A stretch of DNA of 64,000 nt, from contig WFTL01000024.1 in NCBI GenBank assembly GCA_015485495.1, forward strand, positions 1 through 64,000, read 5' to 3'. The position numbers and the translations under genes are program-made. The stretch is from Planctomycetaceae bacterium. GTDB taxonomy: Bacteria; Planctomycetota; Planctomycetia; Planctomycetales; Planctomycetaceae. Positions 14,285-24,986 of this stretch are shown in pieces. Every line of letters begins with the position of its first letter. Position 1 is the stretch's first letter. The notes below the pieces were generated by a model that searched no databases, was not told the origin of the DNA, and worked only from the letters and a program-made list of their open reading frames with translations.

Positions 14285-17218
14285 TCAGCGGGTCTGCTGT
14301 TCCGCCCAGGAACGTCCGGGACGGTCCGTTCGGAAACAGACCACCTGAGCGCTGTCGACCAGAGTCACATAAACGGTCCGTCCGTCGGAGCCTCCGAAAC
14401 ACAGATTCGACGGCCGTCGTCCGGGAAGAGCAATCGTTTTCAGAATCACGCCGTCCGGCGTCATTTTGACCACCGTGCCGGCCCCGTAGCGGGTGATGTA
14501 CAGATTCCCGTCGACATCGCAGCGCATCCCGTCGAAACCGTGATCGGAAAAACGGCGGATGAGCCGCTTATCGGTCAGAGTACGCTGCGGGGTGATTGTG
14601 AATGCCCACACATTGCGCTGGACGGATTCGTTGACATACAGGGTTGTTCCGTCCGGACTGATATCGATTCCGTTCGTGGTTCCCATGTCGGCTGCCAGCC
14701 GGGTCGTCGTGCCGTCCGGGTCGATTCTCCACAACTGTCCGGTGCCGTCATCCCAGTTCGGGTCGCTGGCATACAGAGTGCCGTCCGGGGCGATGGCCAG
14801 ATCGTTGGGCTGGTTCATCTGATCGTTACGGGCCAGAACGGAAACGCGTCGCGTGTTCGGGTCGACCTGCAGCACCTGATGTCCGGTGTAATCGGCCACG
14901 AAGAACGTTCCATCCGGCGCGAACCGGATTCCGTTGCCGGTGCTTCCTGCCGGCAGGTGCACGAAGATCTCAGCAGATCCATCCGGTGTGACACGGCCGA
15001 TCGTTCCCTGGCGGTCGAAATTCACGGCGAACAGGTGCCCGTTCCGATCACAGGCCGGACCTTCGATTCCCGGCGTGAATGCTCCGGGCATCGTCAGTGC
15101 CCGGGCCGTCCACAGCGGTTCTTCCGGTTCGAAAACGATTTCCGGGCAGATCCCGAACTTCGCCGGCAGCGGCATGGATGAAAAACGGTCTCCGGAACCG
15201 GTGCGGGACTGCCAGAAACCTTCCAGAGACAGTTCGGTCGTCCCGCAGCGGACAACCGGCGGCTGTGTCCGGGGTGTCAGCCACCCGGCCGGTCCGCAAA
15301 GAACCAGCAGACACACATCGGCCGTCTGCGGCTGCAGCATCTGAAACTGACAGATGCCCGGGGAAGTCTGCGGCAGGCGATTCAGGCCGGTGCCGTCCAT
15401 CCAGGCGGACATGTCACGGGAACCGCAGGGGACCTGAAGTTCCGGTAGCGTGCCTTCGGCGCTGACGCATTCTTTCCGGGGCAGCCGAACGGCACAGCGC
15501 AGCCAGAGGCGGGTTTCCGGATCGGCATCCGCCGAAGCCGCCGGCCGGATGTTCGCTGAAGACGGAACGGGCTGACGCATCCAGTGGTCTGTGGAGGATA
15601 CGGCCGTTTTCGCGGGCCGTGTTCCGCGGTCCGCGACGTCCACGGGCGTGATGCCGGCTGCCCAGCAGATCCCTCGATAAAGAAGTTCGCGAAAACGATC
15701 CTGACGAAAATCGTCTTCGTGTCCCATCGACGTGTAGAACGATCGGCCGCCGTCTTTCCGCTGAAAGGTCCAGGAAACCGGTTCGGGTGGCTGCCCTTCG
15801 GCAACACCGATGGTCAGGACCTGGGTGCCGTCCGCCAGAGGCGACGTGAGATACAGGGATCCTCCCATCGGGATCTCCTGCGGCGACAGACCGGACGTGA
15901 CGGGATGACCGGAGTCGGTGATTCGGACGATGGCCTGCAGGTCGTTGTCATGATGTCCGTGATAACTGCCGCCGAAGACCTGAGCGTCGAATTCCGGCCA
16001 GGCGTCGTGGCCTTCCGGTGGATCCTGGCTCCGCAGACAGAACGCATGGCTGGCTGTGCGGATTCCGACAACCGGTCTGCCCGCGGCCACGTGACTGCGA
16101 ATCCGCTGCAGCTGTTCCGGCGGCAGAACGCGCCGCCGCACGCTGATGAGCAGCACGTCGGCTTCGTCCACCACGTCGATGCCCGGAAGGTCATTCCGGT
16201 TTCGACTGTCGGCGAAAACCGTGGAGACGCGAAAATCGCGGCCCAGATGAGACATCGCGAATTCCGGCAGGGTGCGCACCGTGTGGTATTCGTCTTCGGC
16301 AAGCAGCATCACCAGATGCGGTCTGCGGTCATCGGAAAACCGAAAGGGCGTGCCGCCGAGAAGCTGATCGCTGGTGATTGTCGGGCAGACACACCGTTCG
16401 ATGTGGGACACGATCAGGTCAGTACCGGTGAAATGGCTGACGAAGGGCCATTGCTGCGGGTTGTACATGGTGTCCGTCAGGTCTCTCATGAGCACCACGT
16501 TCATTCCGTTGCGGGCCATCTGCCGCAGACCGAACGGCCGACCCAGGACACACATATTTGTGTGGACGCCCGTGAGGATGACGTTGCGAATTCCGCCGGC
16601 CTGGAGCACGTTCCAGATCTCGCTGCCCCGATCGGAAAGGAAATCACGGGCGGCGTCGATTTCGATGCCGCTGTGCTGTGCCTTCCAGGGGGCTTCCGGC
16701 CGGCGGCCGAGGCGGCGCAGGTGTTCGACCCAGCGGGCGTGTTCTTCTTCCGTGTCGTCTTCGCCTCCGTCCGACTGATCGATCGGGTAGACGAAGCGGC
16801 GTTCGGCCGGAAGGACCGAACACCACTGATCGATGTCGCGCGGTACGAAATCGGCCTGTGGAGCCTGTCGGGCCCGCTGTCGGGCCGGGTGATCGGCATA
16901 GGCGTCCATGCAGTCGCTGGGGGCGTGAATCACGGTGATTCCCAGCCGCCGTGCCGCGTGCAGAACCTGGTTCAGCCGCGGGACGAGTTCTTCCAGCCGC
17001 TGCACGGCGCGATAACAGTGATGCAGATCCCACACATCGCAGACGATGATGGCGGTTTCTGCAGGTTTCCACTGTTCGCTGCGGGTGAGTCGATGGAAGC
17101 GGCCGCTGCCGGCAGCCGTTTCGCGCTGATAACGCAGCGTCAGGTCAAGGGACGGGGTGTCGGCGAAACCTGAGGAAATCAGAATCAGGGTGACAGTCAG
17201 CACAGACACGGCACGCAT
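14285..17218 (-). CDS. Isochorismatase-like / ThuA-like / SMP-30 beta-propeller fusion protein
   Basis: Secreted protein of about 977 residues with three enzyme-like domains. After a signal peptide (MRAVSVLTVTLILISSGFA), an isochorismatase/cysteine-hydrolase domain (about 45-275) keeps the triad elements: Asp in IIVCDVWD, Lys in PWKAQHSG and Cys in TGVHTNMCVL. A ThuA-like glutamine-amidotransferase-fold domain follows (about 285-505, GRPVVGIRTASHAF and GGSYHGHHDND). A linker leads to a C-terminal SMP-30/gluconolactonase propeller (about 690-977, with GNGIRFAPDG and TNGIDISPDGTTLYVNES). Sugar-lactone or glycan catabolism is likely for the last two parts. Start 17218 is fixed by the signal peptide; the open frame to 17539 is not protein-like. 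It converges with the cassette at 14246. Confidence 0.87.
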   Translation of the reverse strand: MRAVSVLTVTLILISSGFADTPSLDLTLRYQRETAAGSGRFHRLTRSEQWKPAETAIIVCDVWDLHHCYRAVQRLEELVPRLNQVLHAARRLGITVIHAPSDCMDAYADHPARQRARQAPQADFVPRDIDQWCSVLPAERRFVYPIDQSDGGEDDTEEEHARWVEHLRRLGRRPEAPWKAQHSGIEIDAARDFLSDRGSEIWNVLQAGGIRNVILTGVHTNMCVLGRPFGLRQMARNGMNVVLMRDLTDTMYNPQQWPFVSHFTGTDLIVSHIERCVCPTITSDQLLGGTPFRFSDDRRPHLVMLLAEDEYHTVRTLPEFAMSHLGRDFRVSTVFADSRNRNDLPGIDVVDEADVLLISVRRRVLPPEQLQRIRSHVAAGRPVVGIRTASHAFCLRSQDPPEGHDAWPEFDAQVFGGSYHGHHDNDLQAIVRITDSGHPVTSGLSPQEIPMGGSLYLTSPLADGTQVLTIGVAEGQPPEPVSWTFQRKDGGRSFYTSMGHEDDFRQDRFRELLYRGICWAAGITPVDVADRGTRPAKTAVSSTDHWMRQPVPSSANIRPAASADADPETRLWLRCAVRLPRKECVSAEGTLPELQVPCGSRDMSAWMDGTGLNRLPQTSPGICQFQMLQPQTADVCLLVLCGPAGWLTPRTQPPVVRCGTTELSLEGFWQSRTGSGDRFSSMPLPAKFGICPEIVFEPEEPLWTARALTMPGAFTPGIEGPACDRNGHLFAVNFDRQGTIGRVTPDGSAEIFVHLPAGSTGNGIRFAPDGTFFVADYTGHQVLQVDPNTRRVSVLARNDQMNQPNDLAIAPDGTLYASDPNWDDGTGQLWRIDPDGTTTRLAADMGTTNGIDISPDGTTLYVNESVQRNVWAFTITPQRTLTDKRLIRRFSDHGFDGMRCDVDGNLYITRYGAGTVVKMTPDGVILKTIALPGRRPSNLCFGGSDGRTVYVTLVDSAQVVCFRTDRPGRSWAEQQTR

Positions 17219-17571
17219 GGCAGAGGGTCCGTTGACGTTCGGGAGGTTCAGGAGGGGAGGCGGAAACAGCCGGGGCGGGGCGGATCCGCCGGGACAAAAC
17301 AGTCTGATCCGGAGCGTGTCCTGCTGCAACCATGATGTCCGTGGCTCAGTGTGAGGCATCGGTCCGGTTCTGCCGAATCCGGGCAGGGCGGTCCGGTTCT
17401 CCTGAACTGCGTGGTCAGCGTGACCGGAACGAATCGGAAGAATGCAGCGATTTCGGCAGTGAAAACGGTTCCTGTCTGAGCGGCTGCAGCGAGGATGCCG
17501 ATAAGACGGACCGGAGACGTCCGCCTGGGGTCTGTCCAAGCGGAGAATCCGGTTTCCAGGAGGGAAATGCG
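17219..17571. other. Divergent intergenic region
   Basis: Spacer between the fusion gene (minus) and the small lipoprotein (plus). No RNA gene, strong promoter pair or terminator was found; open frames here are out-of-frame extensions. Confidence 0.35.
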
Positions 17572-17799
17572 TTGCGCTTCGTCTGCTGCACAGTCACCGC
17601 GGTCGCGGCATTCGTTGTGTGCGCCGGATGCCACGTGGATCCGCTGAAGCACGTGACGGAAAGCTGGAGCGATCATGTGGACGACGTGGCGGACCGCCGC
17701 CCCTGGGCCAACCGTTTCTACCACGCGTCCTGGGATCTGACGCGGATTGGCCGGTCGGACGGGCCCAGGCATGCCCGCGGCCAGTTGCGCTGCCGGTAG
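17572..17799 (+). CDS. Small putative lipoprotein (75 aa)
   Basis: Short exported protein with a hydrophobic signal (residues 3-19) ending in VVCAGC, a lipobox-like site with Cys20 as the modified residue; mature part of about 55 residues with a His/Asp-rich [12 protein letters not shown] region and an aromatic [14 protein letters not shown] segment. TTG 17572 is chosen because AGGAGGG lies 7 nt upstream and the signal follows at once; the longer frame from 17332 is not protein-like. The -3 Cys in the lipobox is unusual, so a plain signal peptide remains possible. No family recognised. It converges with gltD across a 57-nt gap holding a hairpin. Confidence 0.5.
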   Translation: MRFVCCTVTAVAAFVVCAGCHVDPLKHVTESWSDHVDDVADRRPWANRFYHASWDLTRIGRSDGPRHARGQLRCR

Positions 17800-17818
17800 A
17801 AGCCTGAGGGATTTCAAC

Positions 17819-17833
17819 CGGCAGAATCTGCCG
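17819..17833. terminator. Hairpin between convergent lipoprotein gene and gltD
   Basis: CGGCAG-AAT-CTGCCG forms a 6-bp GC-rich stem with a 3-nt loop, in the middle of a 57-nt convergent gap. There is no U-tract on either strand, so termination would be weak or factor-dependent. Confidence 0.4.
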
Positions 17834-17856
17834 ATCGGTGTCGGCCGGCGTTCGGT

Positions 17857-19356
17857 TTACGGGAGGTCGGTGGATCCCATGAGCCAGCGGTCGACTTCCC
17901 GTGCGGCGCCTCGTCCTTCATTGATGGCCCACACCACCAGACTCTGTCCTCGCCGGCAGTCTCCGGCGGCAAACACGCCTTCTGCGCTGGTCGTGTAGAC
18001 ATCGTGTTCAGCGGTGAACCACGACATGCCGCCCCGGCCTTCGCGAATATCGACGCCCAGCTGTTCGGCGGGGCCGTGTTCCGGGCCCAGAAATCCCATG
18101 GCCAGCAGCACCAGTTCAGCCGGATATTCCTTTTCCGTACCGGGAATGGGAGAAAACGGGGGGCCGCCTTCGGTCACCTGGCCCCAGTCCACCTGACAGG
18201 TCCGCACGGCCCGCACGTGCCCGGAATCGTCTCCCAGAAATTCCAGCGTCTGCACGCAGAATTCTCGTGGATCGCTTCCGAATTTTGCGGCCGCTTCTTC
18301 ATGCCCGTAGTCGACTCGAAAAATACGAGGCCACTGCGGCCAGGGATTGTTGTCCGGGCGTTCGGACGGTGGCCGTTCGACGATTTCGAAATTCACGAGA
18401 CTGCGACAGCCGTGACGCAGAGATGTTCCCAGGCAGTCCGTCCCCGTGTCGCCTCCACCGATGACCACCACATGCCTGTCTTTGGCACTGATGTACTGTC
18501 CGTCTTCGTGGCCGGAATCGAGCAGGCTGCGGGTGTTCGGCCGCAGAAAATCCATGGCGAAATGAATGCCCTTCAGTTCACGGCCGGGGATGGGCAGATC
18601 GCGCGGTCGTGTCGATCCGGTACACAGGACGACGGCGTCGAATTCCGATTTCAGTCGATCGCCCGGAATGTCACGGCCGATTTCCGTATTCGTGATGAAC
18701 GTAATGCCTTCTTCTTCCAGCAGCCGGACGCGGCGTTCCACGACCTGTTTCTTATCGAGTTTCATGTTGGGGATGCCGTACATGAGCAGTCCGCCGACGC
18801 GGTCATCCCGTTCGTAGACGGTCACCAGGTGGCCCGCCTGGTTGAGCTGCGCGGCGCAGGCCAGCCCGGCCGGTCCGGATCCCACCACGGCCACTTTCTT
18901 TCCGGTTCTCACGCGGGGCGGATGCGGGACGATCCAGCCTTCGTCAAAACCGCGGTCGACGATGGCACATTCGATGTTCTTGATGGTGACCGGCGGTTCG
19001 ATGACACCCAGACAGCAGGATCCTTCGCAGGGAGCCGGGCAGACCCGGCCGGTGAATTCCGGAAAATTGTTCGTCAGATGCAGCCGGTCCAGGGCGTCGC
19101 GCCAGCGGCCCCGCCACACCAGATCGTTCCATTCCGGGATGAGATTGTTGATGGGGCAGCCGGAAGCCATGTTGGCCATGAGGTCCCCTGTGTGACAGAA
19201 CGGGACTCCGCAGTCCATGCAGCGGGCGCCCTGATTGCGCAGGGCGTCTTCTGACATGGGATTGTGGAATTCGTTCCAGTCCAGAATTCTCAGCAGAGGA
19301 TCCCGGTCGGCAGGAACCTGTCGTTCGATTTCCTTGAAGCCGGTGGGCTTGCCCAT
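17857..19356 (-). CDS. gltD: Glutamate synthase (NADPH) small subunit
   Basis: Beta subunit of GOGAT; passes electrons from NADPH through FAD and iron-sulfur centres to GltB for glutamate synthesis from glutamine and 2-oxoglutarate. 499 residues, typical length. The N-terminal cysteines of two 4Fe-4S clusters are visible ([12 protein letters not shown] and the later [10 protein letters not shown]), then the FAD site [17 protein letters not shown] (about 155) and the NADPH site [13 protein letters not shown] (about 290), and the C-terminal [13 protein letters not shown]. It lies 108 nt downstream of gltB on the same strand, so gltB-gltD form one transcription unit. Nothing is missing. Confidence 0.96.
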   Translation of the reverse strand: MGKPTGFKEIERQVPADRDPLLRILDWNEFHNPMSEDALRNQGARCMDCGVPFCHTGDLMANMASGCPINNLIPEWNDLVWRGRWRDALDRLHLTNNFPEFTGRVCPAPCEGSCCLGVIEPPVTIKNIECAIVDRGFDEGWIVPHPPRVRTGKKVAVVGSGPAGLACAAQLNQAGHLVTVYERDDRVGGLLMYGIPNMKLDKKQVVERRVRLLEEEGITFITNTEIGRDIPGDRLKSEFDAVVLCTGSTRPRDLPIPGRELKGIHFAMDFLRPNTRSLLDSGHEDGQYISAKDRHVVVIGGGDTGTDCLGTSLRHGCRSLVNFEIVERPPSERPDNNPWPQWPRIFRVDYGHEEAAAKFGSDPREFCVQTLEFLGDDSGHVRAVRTCQVDWGQVTEGGPPFSPIPGTEKEYPAELVLLAMGFLGPEHGPAEQLGVDIREGRGGMSWFTAEHDVYTTSAEGVFAAGDCRRGQSLVVWAINEGRGAAREVDRWLMGSTDLP

Positions 19357-19464
19357 GAATCGGTCTTTCGTTGTGGGAAGTGTCCGTTCGGAGATGCGTG
19401 GGACTGCGGCATTCCGGTCGGCGGCCCGGCGGCCATGACGTCCGGAGCCGACCTGGTGCTCCGC

Positions 19465-22400
19465 CTAAACGGCTCCGGCTTTTTCTTCTGCCAGTTCCTT
19501 CAGAGCCCGCCTGTAGTCGACCGGCATCACCTTTACAAAACAGTTCAGCGCCGTGTCCCAGTCGTTGAGAATCCGGTTGGCGACTTCGCTGCCCGTGTAA
19601 CGCTGATGGCTGGAGATCATGCGTTTGAGTTCGTCGATGTCCTGTTCTTCCGTGACGTCTTCCAGTTCCACCAGTTCCAGATTGCAGTTGATCAGGAAGC
19701 GATCGTGCGGGTCGTAGACGTAGGCGATTCCCCCCGACATCCCGGCGGCGAAATTCCGTCCGGTCGGTCCCAGAATGACGGCCCGGCCGCCGGTCATGTA
19801 TTCGCAGCCGTGATCGCCCACTCCTTCGATCACCGCCCAGGCACCGGAGTTGCGGACGCAGAACCGTTCGGCGGCGATGCCGCGGAAGTAGGCTTCGCCG
19901 CTGGTCGCTCCGTACAGCGCCACGTTGCCGATGATCACGTTGTCTTCCGCCGTGAAGTCCGCATTCTTCGGCGGATAGATGATCAGGCGTCCTCCGGAAA
20001 GTCCCTTGCCGACATAATCGTTGGCGTCTCCTTCCACTTCGATCGTGATTCCGCGGGTCAGCCAGGCACCGATGCTCTGACCGGCCGATCCGTTGGCCTT
20101 GATGTGGATCGTGTCGTCCGGCAGCCCGTCGGCTCCGTATGCCCGGCTCACTTCATTACTCAGAATCGTGCCGAAGGCCCGGTCGATATTCTGAATGTGC
20201 GTGTCCACGCTGACCGGACTGCCGGATTTCAGAGCCCGCCGGCATTTTTCCAGCAGTTCCATGTCGCGGACATCTTCCAGACCATGCTTCTGATCGATGG
20301 TGCAGTACGTTTCCACGTCCGGGTGAGGTTTCGAAGCGGGCGTGAGAATGGCGGACAGATCGATGCTGCGGGCTTTCCAGTGAGCGATGTCCTGGTCCAG
20401 TTCCAGCATGTCGCTGCGGCCCACCATTTCATCGATCGTGCGGAATCCCAGCCGGGCCATGATTTCCCGTGTTTCTTCGGCCACCATGAACAGATAATTC
20501 ACGACGTGTTCCGGCTTGCCGTGGAATTTCTTTCGGAGATCCGGGTCCTGGGTGGCGATGCCGACCGGGCACGTGTTCAGGTGACACTTTCTCATCATGA
20601 TGCAGCCCATCGTGATCAGCGGGGCCGTGCTGAAACCGTATTCTTCGGCTCCCAGCAGAGTGGCGATCACCACGTCGCGGCCGGTTTTCAGCTGCCCGTC
20701 GGTCTGAAGCCGCACACGGCTGCGCAGATCATTCAGCACGAGTGTCTGATGGGTTTCCGCGATGCCCAGTTCCCACGGCAGGCCCGCATGTTTGATGCTG
20801 GTCAGCGGTGACGCTCCGGTGCCTCCTTCGCTGCCGGAAATGAGAATGTTGTCGGCGTGCCCTTTGGCGACGCCCGCGGCAATCGTGCCCACGCCCACTT
20901 CGGAAACCAGCTTGACGCTGATGCGGGCCCGGCGATTGGCATTCTTGAGATCGAAGATGAGCTGAGCGAGGTCTTCGATGGAATAGATGTCGTGGTGCGG
21001 AGGCGGACTGATCAGGCCCACACCGCGTGTGGAAAGCCGTGTGCCGGCGATCACGTCATCCACCTTGTGGCCCGGCAGTTCGCCGCCTTCGCCCGGCTTG
21101 GCTCCCTGAGAAATCTTGATCTGCAGCTCATCGGCGTTGGTCAGATACCAGCTCGTCACTCCGAAACGGCCGCTGGCCACCTGTTTGATGGCCGATCGTT
21201 TGCTGTCGCCGTTTTCCATCGGCTCAAAGCGTTCGTACTTTTCACCGCCTTCTCCGGTGTTGCTTTTGCCTCCCAGACGATTCATGGCGATCGCCAGCGT
21301 TTCATGGGCTTCGGCGGAAATCGATCCGAAGCTCATCGCGCCGGTGCAGAACCGCTTCACGATTTCGCTGGCCGGTTCGACTTCGCTGAGAGGAATCGGG
21401 GTGGATTCCCGGAACTTCAGCAGGCCCCGCAGATGGCAGGCCCGTGTGGTTTCCCGGTTGACCAGTTCGCTGAAGTCGCGATAGGCGGTGCGGTCGCCGG
21501 TGCGGGCGGCCTGCTGGATCCGGCCGATCGTGTGCGGATTCCAGGCGTGCTTTTCTCCGTTGCGCCGCCAGTGGAACAGGCCCGGATTGGGCAGCAGCGG
21601 TGATTCACTGTCGGGGTTGTCCGGATAGCCCAGGTGGTGCCGCATGAGCGTTTCCTGAGCCAGCACGTCGAAACCGACTCCGCTGATCCGGCTGGCGGTT
21701 CCGGCGAATGCCAGGTCGATCACTTCCTGACTGAGCCCCACGGCTTCGAAGATCTGAGCACCTTTGTAGCTGGCCAGAGTGCTGATGCCCATTTTGGCCA
21801 TGACCTTCAGCATGCCCTTGGCCACGCCTTCCCGGTAAAGCTGGACGATTTTCTGATCGGTGAAGTCTTCGGGCAGGCGGCCGTCTTCCCGGGCCTGACG
21901 CAGAGCATACAGGGCCAGGTACGGGTTCACCGCGTCCGCTCCGTAACCGATCAGCAGGCAGAAATGATGGACTTCCCTCGCTTCGCCGGATTCCACCACG
22001 ATGCCGATGCGGGTGCGTTCTTCGTGCCGGACCAGGTGATGATGAACGGCTCCGGTGGCCAGCAGGGAGCTGACAGGAACCCGATCGGGGCCCACGGCCC
22101 GATCGGAGAGGATGATCAGACTGTATCCGTCGCGAATGGCCTGCCGGGATTCCTCACAGATGCGTTCCAGAGCCGGCTTCAGGCCGTCCGGGCCTTCGCT
22201 GCGGTCCCAGGTGATGTCGATCACGCGGGATTTCCAGCCCCGGTAATCCATGTCCTTCAGATCGGCCAGCTGCTGATTGCTGAGAATCGGGTGAGGAACC
22301 GCCAGACGGTGACACTGCTCGGCGGTCGTATCCAGCAGATTGCCTTCCGGTCCGATGTAGCATTCCAGCGACATGATGATTTCTTCCCGAATCGAATCGA

Positions 22401-24045
22401 TGGCGGGATTGGTCACCTGCGCGAACAGCTGCCGAAAATAATCGTACAGCATCCGCGGCTGGTCGCTCAGACAGGCCAGCGCCGCATCGTTGCCCATCGA
22501 GCCGATGGGATCCTTTTTGGCGTGCAGCAGAGGAATGAGCATGAAGTCGAGCGTTTCGGTGGTGTATCCGAACGCCTTCATGCGGTTGATGAGATCCTGG
22601 TTTTCGTAGTACCGAGGTTTCCTGCCCGGCGGCAGGTCGTCCGACAGAATCCGCTGTTCCTCCAGCCACTGACGGTAGGGCCGGCGGGAGGCGACATCGG
22701 CTTTGAGTTCGCTGTCGTCGATGATGCGGCCCTGTTCGAAATCGACCAGAAACATGCGGCCCGGCTGCAGACGTCCCTTGCGCACAATGTTTTCCGGTTC
22801 GATATCCAGCACGCCCACTTCGCTGGCCATGATGACCCGGTCGTCTTTGGTGACGTAAAAGCGACTGGGGCGCAGCCCGTTGCGGTCCAGAGTCGCGCCG
22901 ATGTATTTCCCGTCGGTGAAGGAAACGGATGCCGGTCCGTCCCAGGGCTCCTGCAGGGCGGAGTAGTATTCGTAGAAGGCCCGTTTGTCTTCCGGCATGG
23001 ACGGGTGGTTCTGCCACGCTTCCGGAATCATCATCATGACGACTTCCTGAAGCGTGCGGCCGCTGTGGTACAGCATTTCCATGGCGTTGTCGAAACAGCC
23101 GGAATCCGATGTGTGCGGTTCCACGATGGGGAACAGCTTCTGCAGATCGTCGCCGAACAGGTCGCTGCGCATCATGCCCTGGCGGGCGAACATCCAGTTG
23201 CTGTTGCCTTTGAGCGTATTGATTTCGCCGTTGTGCGACATGAACCGCAGCGGCTGCGCCCGATCCCAGCTCGGAAACGTGTTGGTGGCGAAACGGCTGT
23301 GCACCATCGCCAGGTGACTCGTGTAGTCTTCCGCCTGCAGGTCTTTGAAGAACTTCAGAACCTGATGCGACGTGAGCATGCCTTTGTAGACGATGACTTT
23401 CGTCGACAGCGAACAGATATAAAACTGCAGAGCTTCCGTCAGATCGCTGTTCCGCAGCCGGTGACTGGCCACCTTGCGGATGACGAACAGCTGCCGCTCC
23501 AGAGCTTCCTGATCGATGCCTTCTGCGGCGCCCACGAACAGCATCTGCATGAAAGGAGCGCACGCACGGGCCGTGACGCCGACGTCGGCGCCTTCGAAAT
23601 CCACGGGAACGTCACGCCAGCCGAGCAGTGTCTGTCCCTGTTCGGCGATGATCTGTTCCACCGTTTCTTTGCAGATGCGCCGTTCCCTGGGATTCTGGGG
23701 AAGAAACACGATTCCCGCCCCGTAGCGTCCGGATTTCGGCAGTTCCACGTCCATGTCTTCCAGGGCCACCCGTTTCAGAAAATCCGTGGGCAGCGCTGTC
23801 AGCATGCCGGCTCCGTCACCCGTGTTTTCCTCACAGCCGCAGGCGCCGCGATGATCCATGTGCCGCAGAATGCGGTCGGCATCCGTGATGATGGAACGGC
23901 TGCGCCGGCCCTTGATGTGCGCAATGAAACCGACGCCGCAGTTGTCGTGTTCCCAGGCGGGGTCGTACAGCCCCTGTGCCTGCGGGGCACCGAAGGGAGC
24001 CCTGTGCACGGCCGGATATGGGTTGCCTCGAAGATCGTTCGTCAT
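19465..24045 (-). CDS. gltB: Glutamate synthase (NADPH) large subunit
   Basis: Alpha subunit of GOGAT, about 1526 residues. Starting at 24045 leaves a 35-residue propeptide before Cys36 in HDNCGVGF, the N-terminal nucleophile of the class II glutaminase domain (about 36-440). The central domain and FMN-binding synthase domain follow (about 850-1230; KISQGAKPGEGGELPG and SGSEGGTGASP), with the 3Fe-4S cysteines in GCIMMRKCHLNTCPVG, and the C-terminal GXGXG beta-helix domain (about 1270-1500). ATG 24045 is preferred over 24069 because AGGAAG lies upstream and the propeptide length is usual. gltD follows. Together they make the main ammonia-assimilation route. Confidence 0.96.
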   Translation of the reverse strand: MTNDLRGNPYPAVHRAPFGAPQAQGLYDPAWEHDNCGVGFIAHIKGRRSRSIITDADRILRHMDHRGACGCEENTGDGAGMLTALPTDFLKRVALEDMDVELPKSGRYGAGIVFLPQNPRERRICKETVEQIIAEQGQTLLGWRDVPVDFEGADVGVTARACAPFMQMLFVGAAEGIDQEALERQLFVIRKVASHRLRNSDLTEALQFYICSLSTKVIVYKGMLTSHQVLKFFKDLQAEDYTSHLAMVHSRFATNTFPSWDRAQPLRFMSHNGEINTLKGNSNWMFARQGMMRSDLFGDDLQKLFPIVEPHTSDSGCFDNAMEMLYHSGRTLQEVVMMMIPEAWQNHPSMPEDKRAFYEYYSALQEPWDGPASVSFTDGKYIGATLDRNGLRPSRFYVTKDDRVIMASEVGVLDIEPENIVRKGRLQPGRMFLVDFEQGRIIDDSELKADVASRRPYRQWLEEQRILSDDLPPGRKPRYYENQDLINRMKAFGYTTETLDFMLIPLLHAKKDPIGSMGNDAALACLSDQPRMLYDYFRQLFAQVTNPAIDSIREEIIMSLECYIGPEGNLLDTTAEQCHRLAVPHPILSNQQLADLKDMDYRGWKSRVIDITWDRSEGPDGLKPALERICEESRQAIRDGYSLIILSDRAVGPDRVPVSSLLATGAVHHHLVRHEERTRIGIVVESGEAREVHHFCLLIGYGADAVNPYLALYALRQAREDGRLPEDFTDQKIVQLYREGVAKGMLKVMAKMGISTLASYKGAQIFEAVGLSQEVIDLAFAGTASRISGVGFDVLAQETLMRHHLGYPDNPDSESPLLPNPGLFHWRRNGEKHAWNPHTIGRIQQAARTGDRTAYRDFSELVNRETTRACHLRGLLKFRESTPIPLSEVEPASEIVKRFCTGAMSFGSISAEAHETLAIAMNRLGGKSNTGEGGEKYERFEPMENGDSKRSAIKQVASGRFGVTSWYLTNADELQIKISQGAKPGEGGELPGHKVDDVIAGTRLSTRGVGLISPPPHHDIYSIEDLAQLIFDLKNANRRARISVKLVSEVGVGTIAAGVAKGHADNILISGSEGGTGASPLTSIKHAGLPWELGIAETHQTLVLNDLRSRVRLQTDGQLKTGRDVVIATLLGAEEYGFSTAPLITMGCIMMRKCHLNTCPVGIATQDPDLRKKFHGKPEHVVNYLFMVAEETREIMARLGFRTIDEMVGRSDMLELDQDIAHWKARSIDLSAILTPASKPHPDVETYCTIDQKHGLEDVRDMELLEKCRRALKSGSPVSVDTHIQNIDRAFGTILSNEVSRAYGADGLPDDTIHIKANGSAGQSIGAWLTRGITIEVEGDANDYVGKGLSGGRLIIYPPKNADFTAEDNVIIGNVALYGATSGEAYFRGIAAERFCVRNSGAWAVIEGVGDHGCEYMTGGRAVILGPTGRNFAAGMSGGIAYVYDPHDRFLINCNLELVELEDVTEEQDIDELKRMISSHQRYTGSEVANRILNDWDTALNCFVKVMPVDYRRALKELAEEKAGAV

Positions 24046-24986
24046 GTGATTTCTTACTTCCTGTTTCATCGCCCCGTGCCGCTGTCAGGACAGCGAACGC
24101 CATCCTGCACCGGCTTCGTCTCGGGCGGGACGGAGAGCGTCAGGGTCGTCCTGAGCACTGTGAATCGGGTCTGACCGTTCGGGAAACGGGCCGGTCAGAG
24201 AACCGATGGATGCCGTTTCGAACTGCGAATGCCGTTTCCGTCTGCAGACCGCACAGCGGGACATCCGGTTCGTCTGGTGGTTTTCGTCGGATCCCGGACG
24301 TCGCGTGACCGACTCCGGGAATCCGGTATGACCGGACGTCGAGACCACTCGAAACGGTGGACCGACGGTCCGAACACGGACCCAGACCCCCGTCGCGCCG
24401 AACCACAGGGCACTCTCTTCACGAAGGCCTGTCCGGACGAGGCCCGGCCTTCGGGATATGAAGAGATCGAGACTGTGAAACGGCTGATCTTCATCACCGC
24501 ATGAGCGGAGTCGTCAGAAACCGCTCGGAATGAGAAAACGAAATACGGACGGGATACCGCCTGCCTCCGGAATTCAGTATTTTCTCATCTGAACTGTGGA
24601 TGACAAGCATCAGACGGGCGTTCACCGTAGGCATCCTGAGGGCAATTCGCAAGCAGGCACCCGGGAACTTCTCGATTCCTGGCATCCGTGTTCGCCGTTC
24701 GGCAGCCTGCGCAAAATGTTGTGATACGGTCGGTTGCGTTCGATTCGCGGATGGTGGCGGATTTCGGGTGCGGTGTCGCAGACGCAAGACGGCTGCTGCG
24801 CAGCAGGGCTGAAGTGGCAGGCGGTTTCCACGGGTTTTCACGGCGAAGGAATGCCGGATTTCTCGTCCCGATCGTTTCAGGTGAGACTCGAAAGGTGATT
24901 TGTAAGTTGTTGTGTCATTGTATGTTGTGCCGTTTGTCAGGCAGCCGGCGGCTGCCGCGGCCCGGACGAAAACGACCGGAGTCCTG
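24046..24986. other. Long divergent intergenic region between gltB and dxr
   Basis: About 940 nt without a credible gene. It must hold the gltB and dxr promoters. The strip 24890-24930 just before dxr is clearly richer in A/T than its surroundings and contains TTGTAA (24900) and TATGTT (24921), a weak 15-nt-spaced pair. I found no tRNA, riboswitch-like fold or terminator here. Confidence 0.4.

Noticed and set aside
24140-24900. Small genes or tRNA in the gltB-dxr spacer
   Set aside because: Several short frames exist on both strands but none has a Shine-Dalgarno, motif or tRNA T-loop sequence.
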